This document shows positions 53,501-62,500 of a DNA stretch of 64,000 nt, one piece after another. Source of the DNA: Mycobacterium noviomagense (lineage in GTDB: Bacteria > Actinomycetota > Actinomycetes > Mycobacteriales > Mycobacteriaceae); contig NZ_AP022583.1 of the NCBI RefSeq assembly GCF_010731635.1, positions 4,715,799 through 4,779,798 of the forward strand, given 5' to 3'. Position numbers and translations under genes: made by a program. The notes under the pieces are model-generated. The model saw nothing but the letters and a program-made list of their open reading frames with translations, did no database searches and was not told where the DNA came from. Numbering within the stretch: position 1 is the stretch's first letter; every line of letters begins with the position of its first letter.

Positions 53501-56500
53501 CCAAGGCGGCGAACCATGACCGGCTCAACCGGCTGATTTGCGCTTCGTCGAGCACCGACTGCGCCCACGTCCAATCGGCATACAGTCGCGTGCCGGCCTC
53601 GGTCTCGACGGTCCCGGCGTTGAGTTCCACGGTGTGCGCCAACGGCATCGGTACCGCTGCGGCCGCCGCCGCTACCGACACGTTGTCCTGGGAAATACGC
53701 CAGCCTTCGCCAACCGCCTCGGCGGCCGCGCCGCCCATCCGTCCCAGGTAGTTGAACCCGATCACCGGATCGGACACCGACAGATGCACGTCGGGGTTCA
53801 AATACCGCAGCACGCCATAGGTCAGACCGTCGGGCAGGCAGCGAAGCTGTTCTTTGGCGTCCTTGACCAACGCCCCCAGTGCGTCCTCGCCGCCCGCTAC
53901 CTGCGCCCAGTTCAGCCGGCCGACCGTCAAAGCAACCGGGTGTTTGATGGTGAACCAGCCCACGGTGTGCGACAAGTCGATGTCGGGGCCCAGTTCTTCG
54001 TGGCGGCCGTGACCCTCCACGTCGATGCCGATCGGCGCGCTGCCGTTGCCCACGAATTCGGCGACGGCCAAAGCGAATCCGATCAACAAGATCTCGTGCA
54101 GCCCAGCGTGAAACGCCGCCGCCACCTCGTCGAGCAGGATCCGGGTGGTCTCGGCGTCCAGCGACACCGTCAAATGCCCGGCGCTTGCATAGGTGTCCAG
54201 TTCGGGTTGCCCGGCCGGCAGCGCGGTCGAGGCCGCAGCAACCTGCTTCCAGGCTTCGGCCTGCGCCACGATTTCGGGGCGGTGCGCATACTCCGTCAAA
54301 AGCGAGGCCCAGCGGGCGAACGACGTCCCCCACGCCGGTAACGCCACGGGCTCACCGGCCCGGTGCTGGGCCCAGGCGGTATTGAGGTCTTCCAACAACA
54401 CCCGCCACGACACCGCATCGAAGGCCAAGTGGTGAATGATCAACGCCAGCTGGCTTGTCGAGCGCACCCACAGCGCGCTGAGCATCGCCCCGTCAACCGG
54501 ATTCAGCCGCGACCGCGCCTGTATCAGCGCCTCGTCAGACAACATGTCGACGGCGTGCAGGCAAGCACGCGCATCGACCGATCCCGGCTCGGGCACTGTC
54601 AACAGCCAGCCGCCCGCTCCGTCGTCGTCGGCGCGCGCCCGCAGCATGGCGTGCCGATCCAGCAAGGCCTGCAACAGCGTCATCACGTCGGCCTCGCCGG
54701 CATCCGCGGGGGCTTGCAGCAGCATCGTCTGGTTGAACTGCTCCAGCGGGCCGTCAATGCTGTTCAACCAGCGCATGATTGGGGTCGCAGGTACCTCGCC
54801 CACACCTTCGTCGACCACGCCGGCCTCACCGTCCGCCACCGCGGCCACTCGGGCCAGCCGGGCCACGGTCTGCTCCACAAAGACCTCGCGCGGACGACAC
54901 GCCAGGCCGGCTGCACGCGCACGTGCCACCACCTGCATCGACGAAATGCTGTCCCCGCCAAGGTCGAAGAAGGAGTCGTCGACGCCGACGCGCTCGAGCC
55001 CGAGCACCTCGGCGTAGATGGCGGCTAGGATCTCTTCGACCGCATTGGTCGGTGCCCGATAGCGGCCCGCGGAGTATTCGGGTGCCGGCAGCGCGGGTGT
55101 CGAGTTTTCCGTTGACCGTCAACGGCAAACTGTCGAGTGCCATCACCGCGGCGGGGATCATGTAGGGCGGCAGCCGGTCGGCAAGCTTGGTGCGTATTGC
55201 GTTCGGGTCGGCGGTGCCGGTGATGTAGCCGACCAGGCGCTTGTCACCGGGCGGTCTTCGCGGGCGATCACCACTGCCTGCTCGACACCGTCCAAACCGG
55301 TTAGGGCGGCTTGGATTTCGCCGAGCTCGATGCGGTAACCGCGGATCTTGACCTGCTCATCAGCACGGCCCAAATAATCGAGCTGCCCATCGGCACGCCA
55401 GCGCACCACATCCCCGGTCCGATACATCCGTGTTCCCGCACCGCCGAACGGACACGCCACAAACCGCGATCCGGTCAGCCCGGACCGGCGCACATAGCCG
55501 TAGGCCACCCCGCGGCCGGCCACGTACAACTCGCCGATTACTCCAGGCGGTACTGGCCGGAGCCAGCCGTCCAGCACGAACAACGCCGACCCTGCCACCG
55601 GCGAACCGATCGGCGGCACTCCCGAGCCGGGTGTCAACGGCGCGCTCATCGACGCGTACACGGTCGCTTCCGTGGGGCCGTAGGCGTTGACGACTACCCG
55701 CCCGGGCGCCCACCGGTCCACCAGCTCGGCAGGGCAGGCCTCACCACCGAGCAGCAAGGCCACCGGGCCCAGCCCGTCGGGTGACAGCGCTTTCACCGCG
55801 GACGGCGTCTGGGTGAGCACGCTGACCTGTTCGGCAACCAGCACGTCGTGGAAGTCGTCCGGTGAACCTGCCACCGACTCGGGCACGACCACCAGCCGCC
55901 CGCCACCGAGCAGCGCAGCCCAGACCTCCCAGACCGAGAAGTCGAAAGCGTACGAATGACATTGCGTCCACACTTGTTCCGCCGACAGATGGGCTGGCAG
56001 CGACTCAGCCAGATGCGCCATGCTGTGGTGGGTGACCGCTACCCCCTTGGGCACCCCGGTGGTGCCCGAGGTGTAGATGACGTAAGCGATGTCATCGGGG
56101 GCGGCCGCGGCCATTGCCGTGCTTGGTTGGCTTTGGATCGCGGGATCGTTGACATCGACGATCGCGAGGTCGTGTGCGGCCAGTCGCTCACGCAGGCCGG
56201 CAGTGGTGATGGCGACGACGGGCGCGGCATCGGTGACCATGAAGTCGATCCGCGCGGCCGGCAGCACCGGATCGATGGCCAGGTACGCTGCCCCGGTCTT
56301 CAGCACCGCCAGCATCGCCACGATCGCCTGCGCTGAGCGCTCCAGCAGCAATGCCGTGCACTGTCCCGGAGCGGCACCCTGGTCAGTGAGCAAGTGCGCC
56401 AACCGGTTAGAGGCCTCGTCGAGCTCCCGGTAGGTCATCGAGCGGCCGTCGTGGCGGATCGCCACCGCTTCGGGGGTGCTCGCCACCCGCTCGGCGAACA

Positions 56501-59500
56501 ACACCGGAATTGAGACCGCAGGTGGTTCAGGGCGCGTCAGCGTCGCGCGGTTGCCGAGCTCGTCGAGATGGATGCGCTCGGCGGGATCGAGCAGATCCAT
56601 CGACGAAAGCCGTTGGGTGGGATCGGCGGTCATGGTGAGCACCACCCGCTCGAACCGATCGAGGAGTGATTCGATGCTGGCCGCGTCGAACATGTCGGTG
56701 CGAAATTCGACCGCCCCGCCGATTCCGGCGGGCTCACCGGCCTCGGTCCATCGTTCGGTCAGCGAAAACGTCAGGTCCATGCGGGCGGTGCGCGTGTCCA
56801 CCGGTACCGGTGTTGCCTCGAGTCCGCCTAGGGCCAGTCCCGTGGCGGAATCATTGTGCTGCCAGGGGAAGTTCTGCCACGCCAGCATGACCTGAACCAG
56901 CGGGGAATGGGTCAGGCTTCGGGTGGGTTGAGCCGCTCCACCAGTACCTCGAAGGGCACGTCTTGGTGCTCGTAGGCGGCCAGGCTGCGGGCACGCGTCT
57001 GGGCCAGCAGCTCGTCGAAGCTGGGATCACCGCCCAGGTCGACCCGCAGCACCAGGGTGTTGACGAAGAATCCGACCAATTCGTCGAGCGCCGGATCACG
57101 GCGCCCGGCGATCGGGAAGCCAACGGCCACATCGTTGCTGGCGCTGAGCTTGGACAGCAGGAGGGCCAGCGCAGCCTGGATCACCATGAAGCTGGTCGCA
57201 TTGTGTTGACGGGCCACGCGAGCAACCTGCTGCTGCACTGCGGTCGGCCAGTTGACCGCGACACTGGCGCCGCGCTGGTCGGCAACCAGCGGGTAGGGCC
57301 GATCGGTGGGAAGTTGCAGCCGCTCGGGCATCCCGACCAGAGCGTCTTCCCAATAGGCCAGCTGCTCGGCGATGGGGCCCTGGTTATCCGTCAGGTCGCC
57401 GAGGATTTCGCGCTGCCACAGGGTGTAGTCGATGTACTGCACTGCCAGCGGCGCCCAGCCGGGAGCCTGTCGTGCGCACCGGCTGCTATAGGCCACTCCC
57501 AGATCCCGCAGCAGCGGGGTGATCGACCACCCGTCGGCGGCGATGTGGTGCACCACAGCGACCAGCACGTGTTCGTCATCGGTTAAGCGGAAAAGCCTCG
57601 CCTGGACGGGGATTTCGGCTTCCAGCTCGAACCGGTAGCCAACCATCGCGTTGACGGCCTCATCCAGCCGGCTTGGCGGCCACCCGCTGGCATCGATGAC
57701 CTGCCAGCCGAAGTCGGTTTGTCCGGCGGGCACCACGAGCTGCCGGGGTATCCCGTCGGGCGCCGCAAAGGTCGTGCGCAGGCTCTCGTGGCGACCGACC
57801 ACATCGGCCAGCGCTTGGCCCAGCGCGTCGGCATCCAGGTGGCCGTGCAGCCGCAACGCGGCGGACATGTTGTAAACCGGTGAGGGGCCTTGCAATTGGT
57901 CGATGAACCACAGCCGCTGCTGGGCGAACGACAATGGCACCACTGCCGGCCGTGGTCGCGGCGTCAGTGGCTCCAGCTGGCCGGCACCGCTACGGATCCG
58001 GGGCGCCAACTGGGCCACCGTCGGTGCCTCAAACACGGCGCGCACCGAAACGGCGGCATCCAGGCCGGTGTTGATTGCGGCGACCAGACGCATGGCTGAG
58101 ATGCTGTCGCCGCCGAGGTCGAAGAAGTCGTCGATGCCGACGCGGTCGACTCCGAGTACTTGGGCGTAGATGCCGGCCAGCATTTCTTCGACCGCGTTGG
58201 TGGGGCGCGATACCGGCCGGCGAGGTATTCCGGTGCCGGCAGGGCGCGGGTGTCGAGCTTGCCGTTGGGGGTCAACGGCCACGCCTCGAGCACCACCACC
58301 GCGGCCGGCACCATGTGCGCCGGCAGCCGCTCGGCCAGCGCGGCGCGAAGCTCGGCCGGATCGGCGGCGCCGGTGATGTAGCCGATCAGGCGCTTGTCGC
58401 CGGGGCGGTCTTCGCGGGCGATCACCACCGCCTGCGCCACACCCTCGCACGCCGCTAGGGCGGCTGGATTTCGCCGAGCTCGATGCGATAGCCGCGGATC
58501 TTGACCTGCTCATCAGCACGGCCCAAATAATCGAGCTGCCCATCGGCACGCCAGCGCACCACATCCCCGGTCCGATACATCCGTGTTCCCGCACCGCCGA
58601 ACGGACACGCCACAAACCGCGACGCCGTCAACGCAGCGCGGCCCGCATACCCGCACACCCCGGCACCGGCCACATACAACTCACCGACCACACCGCGGGC
58701 ACCGCACGCAACCACCCATCGAGCACGAACAACGCCGCCCCGGCCACCGGAGAACCGATCGGCGGGGTCCCCGACCCGGGGTCAACGGTGCACTGATCGC
58801 CACACATCGTGGTCTCGGTCGGCCCATAGGCGTTGACCATCACCCGATTCGCCGCCCAGCGATCCACCACCTCAGCCGGGCAGGCCTCACCGGCCATCAC
58901 CAACGCCGTCGACTCCAAACCCTCAGCCGCCAACATCGCCACCGCCGACGGCGTCTGAGTCAGCACATCCACACGCTGGTCAACCAGCAAGGCGTGCAAC
59001 TCATCTGGCGCACCGACCACCGCATCGGGCACCACCACCACCCGGCCACCGCGCAGCAGCGCACAAAGATCTCCCACACCGAAACGTCAAACGCCAACGA
59101 ATGACACTGCGACCACACCCCGCCACCGGCAGGCCCGCATCCAACGACCCCAACAACTGCGTCACATTGCCGTGGTGACCGCCACCCCTTGGGCACCCGG
59201 TCGTGCCCGAGGTGTAGATCACATACGCGATCGCCTCCGCACCCGGCGCCGGCAGTGCCGTACCGGGTTGCGCATCGATGGCCGGGTCATCGATGTCGAC
59301 GACGGCCACCTCGTGCCCATCGAGCCGGCCGGCCAACTCAGCGTTGGTGATCACCGCTACCGGCGCGGCATCCGACAGCACAAACCCCAGCCGGGCCGCC
59401 GGCAGACCCGGGTCGATCGGCACATAGGCCGCCCCGCTCTTGAGCACCGCCAGCATCGCCACGACCGCCTCGACCGAACGCGACACCAACAGCCCCACAC

Positions 59501-62500
59501 ACTGCCCCAGCCCCGCGCCCTGCCTAACAAGCATGTGCGCCAACCGGTTCGACGCCTCATCAAGCTCACGGTAAGTCAACGAGTAGCCCTCGGAGCTGAC
59601 CGCCACCGCCCCCGGCGCACCCACCACCCACTCACCAAACAACACCGGAACCGACACCGGCGTGGCCGCCGGTGCACTCAACACCGCCCGGTTACCGACC
59701 GCATCCAAACGCGCCCGCTCAGACTCATCGAGCAGATCCAGCGACGAGAGTGCTCGCGTCGGATCGTCGGTCATCGCCACCAACATGCGCTGGAGCCGCT
59801 CGGTGAGTGTCTGGACGGTCGCCGCGTCGAACACATCGGTGTCGTATTCGAAGCGGAAGCCCAGTTCTTTTCCGGGCGTGGCTTGCATTGTCAGCGGGTA
59901 GTGGTTGTATTCGCGGCTGCGGATTTCGGTGATAGCCAGGCTGTGGTCGCCCGTCAACGCAGCGGTGTCTATCGGATAGTTCTCGTAGGCGAATACGGTG
60001 TCGAACAACTGCCCATGACCGGTGGCACGGTTAATCTCGTTGAGCGCCAAGTGTTGATGCTCGAGCGTGTCGTTGCTCGAGTTTTGCAGCTGGTCGAGTA
60101 GGTCTGCGGTGGTGGTCGACGCGGTGATGCGCGCACACCGGCACGGTGTTGATGAAAAGGCCCACCATCGAGTCCGCGCCTGCCAGGTCGGGTGGCCGGC
60201 CCGAAACCGGCGTGCCGAAGGCGACGTCGTGCTGACCGGTCAGCCACATCAGCAGCTGTGCCCACGCGGCCTGCAGAACGATGTTGACGGTGGTGTGGCA
60301 CGAGCGCGCCAACTCGTTAACGGCCCGCGTGATGGCCGGGGACACCGGAACGATTCGACGCCGCGGGCGCCGCCCTAGCCGATCCGGCGGACCGACCAGT
60401 GTCGGGGTCTCGAAGCCGGCGAGCACCTCGCGCCAAACCGCTTGTGCCGCATCATGGTCACGAGCGGCCAGCCAGGTAACAAACCGGCGGTACGGGACTG
60501 GTGCGGGCAGTTGCTGACCGTAATAGCCGGCGAATATCTCGCCCAGCAAGATCGGCATCGACCAGCCATCCATCGCGATGTGGTGATTGGTCAATACGAA
60601 CCGGTGGCGGTCGGAGGCGGTGCGGATCAACGCCGCCCGAAACGCCGGCTGATGGGTCAGATCGCAGACAGCGGCGCGTTCGTCGGCGCATACCTGCCGG
60701 ACCTGGTCTTCGACGTCGCCGCCGTCGGGCTCGACATAGCGCCATGGGACGATGGGTTCGGCGGGAATGATCTGCACGGGTTCGTCGAACCGGTCGCAGA
60801 ATCGGGCCACCAGGTGTGGGTGGCGGTTGCCTACTGCGTGCACCGCATCGCGCAGGCGATGCTCGTCGAGGGGCCCTGTCACGGTGAAATCGATTTGCAC
60901 CGCGTATAGATCGTCGTCGCTGCCTTGAGCGCTGTTGGCGTGGAAGAGCAGTCCCTGTTGCAGCGGCGTCAGCGGCAGGACATCGGCGACCTGGTATTGC
61001 TGCTGCAGTTCGTCGATCTGCTGCTGGCTCAACCGGGCCGGTGCGATATCCGAGGGTGTCAGCCCGCCTCCACCGGCGCGCACATGCGCGCAGATACCGG
61101 TCAGTGCCTGCAACCACAAGCGGCTGAGTTCGCTGACGGCGGCGTCATCCAGTGCCGACGGTGCCCAGGTCCACTCGCCGTATAGCTGGGGTCCCGCCTC
61201 GGTGTCGACGGTGCCGACGTTGAGTTCGACGGTGTGCGCCAAGGGCATTGGTATCGCCGCGGCCACACTGGACACCGAAACGCTTCCTTGGGAGAGCTGC
61301 CATCCCTGGCCGGTCGTGTCGCCGGCAGACCCTAGGCGTCCCAGGTAGTTGAAACCGATGGGCGGATCCGGCTCTGCGAGATTGATGTCGGCGTTCAGGT
61401 AACGCAGCAGACCGTAGGTGAGCGGGTGTGGCAGGGCTCGAAGCTTCTCTTTGGCGTTCTTGATCAGCGCCCCGAGTTCGCCGTCGCCGGCGGTTACCTT
61501 CGTCCAGTCCAGCGCGCCGATCCTCAATGCCACTGGGTATTTGGTGGTGAACCAGCCCACGGTGCGCGACAAGTCGATGTCGGGTCTCAGTTCCTCGTGG
61601 CGGCCATGCCCTTCGACGTCGATGCCGATTGGCGCGCTGCCGTCGCCAGCGAACTGCGCGACCGCCAAACCCAATGCGATCAACAAGATCTCGTGCGCCC
61701 CGGTGTGGAAGGCCGCCGACGCCTCACCAAGAAGGATTCCGGTATTTTCGGTATCCAGTGAAACCGGCATATGGCCGGCGCTTTCATAGGTGTCTGATTC
61801 GGGCTGCACCGCGGGCAACGTCGTCGATGCTGCCGCCACCCGCTTCCAAGCATCCGCCTGCTCCACCACCTCGGGTGCGTGCGAGTGCTCGCTCAGCACT
61901 TCTGCCCACCGCGCAAACGACGTTCCCCACGCGGGCAACGCCACTGGCTGGCCGGCCCGGTGTTGAGTCCAGGCAAGGTTGAGGTCCTCGAGCACGATCT
62001 GCCACGACACCGCGTCGATGGCCAGGTGGTGAATGATCAACGCCAGCTGGCGTGTCGAGTCCACCCACAACGCGCTGAGGATCACCCCGGCGGCCGGGTT
62101 GAGCCGCGAGCGCGCCCGTATCAGCGCCTCGTCGGACAACGTATCGACGGTATGCAGGCAGTTAGCGGCTTGGACGGACCCCGGCTCTTGCACAGTCAGG
62201 GTCCAGCGCCCGTCGCCGTCGTCGTTCACGCGTGCGCGCAGCATGGCGTGCCGATCCAGCAACGCCTGCAACAACACCACCGCGTCGGCCTGGGTACCTC
62301 CCGGGGCCTGCACCAGCACGGTCTGGTTGAACTGGTCGACCGGACCGTCAATGCTGTTCAGCCAGCACATGATTGGGGTGGCGCTCACCTCGCCCACCCT
62401 CGTCGATCGGGCCACCAGCGCCGGATGTCTCGACCACCCGGGCCAACCGAGCCACGGTCTGCTCGACGAACACATCGCGCGGCCGACATACCAGACCCGC

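Noticed and set aside
53083..54333. 416-codon frame on the NRPS strand
   Set aside because: It overlaps the E3/C4 domains in another frame and has low-complexity Arg/Gly/Ala composition.
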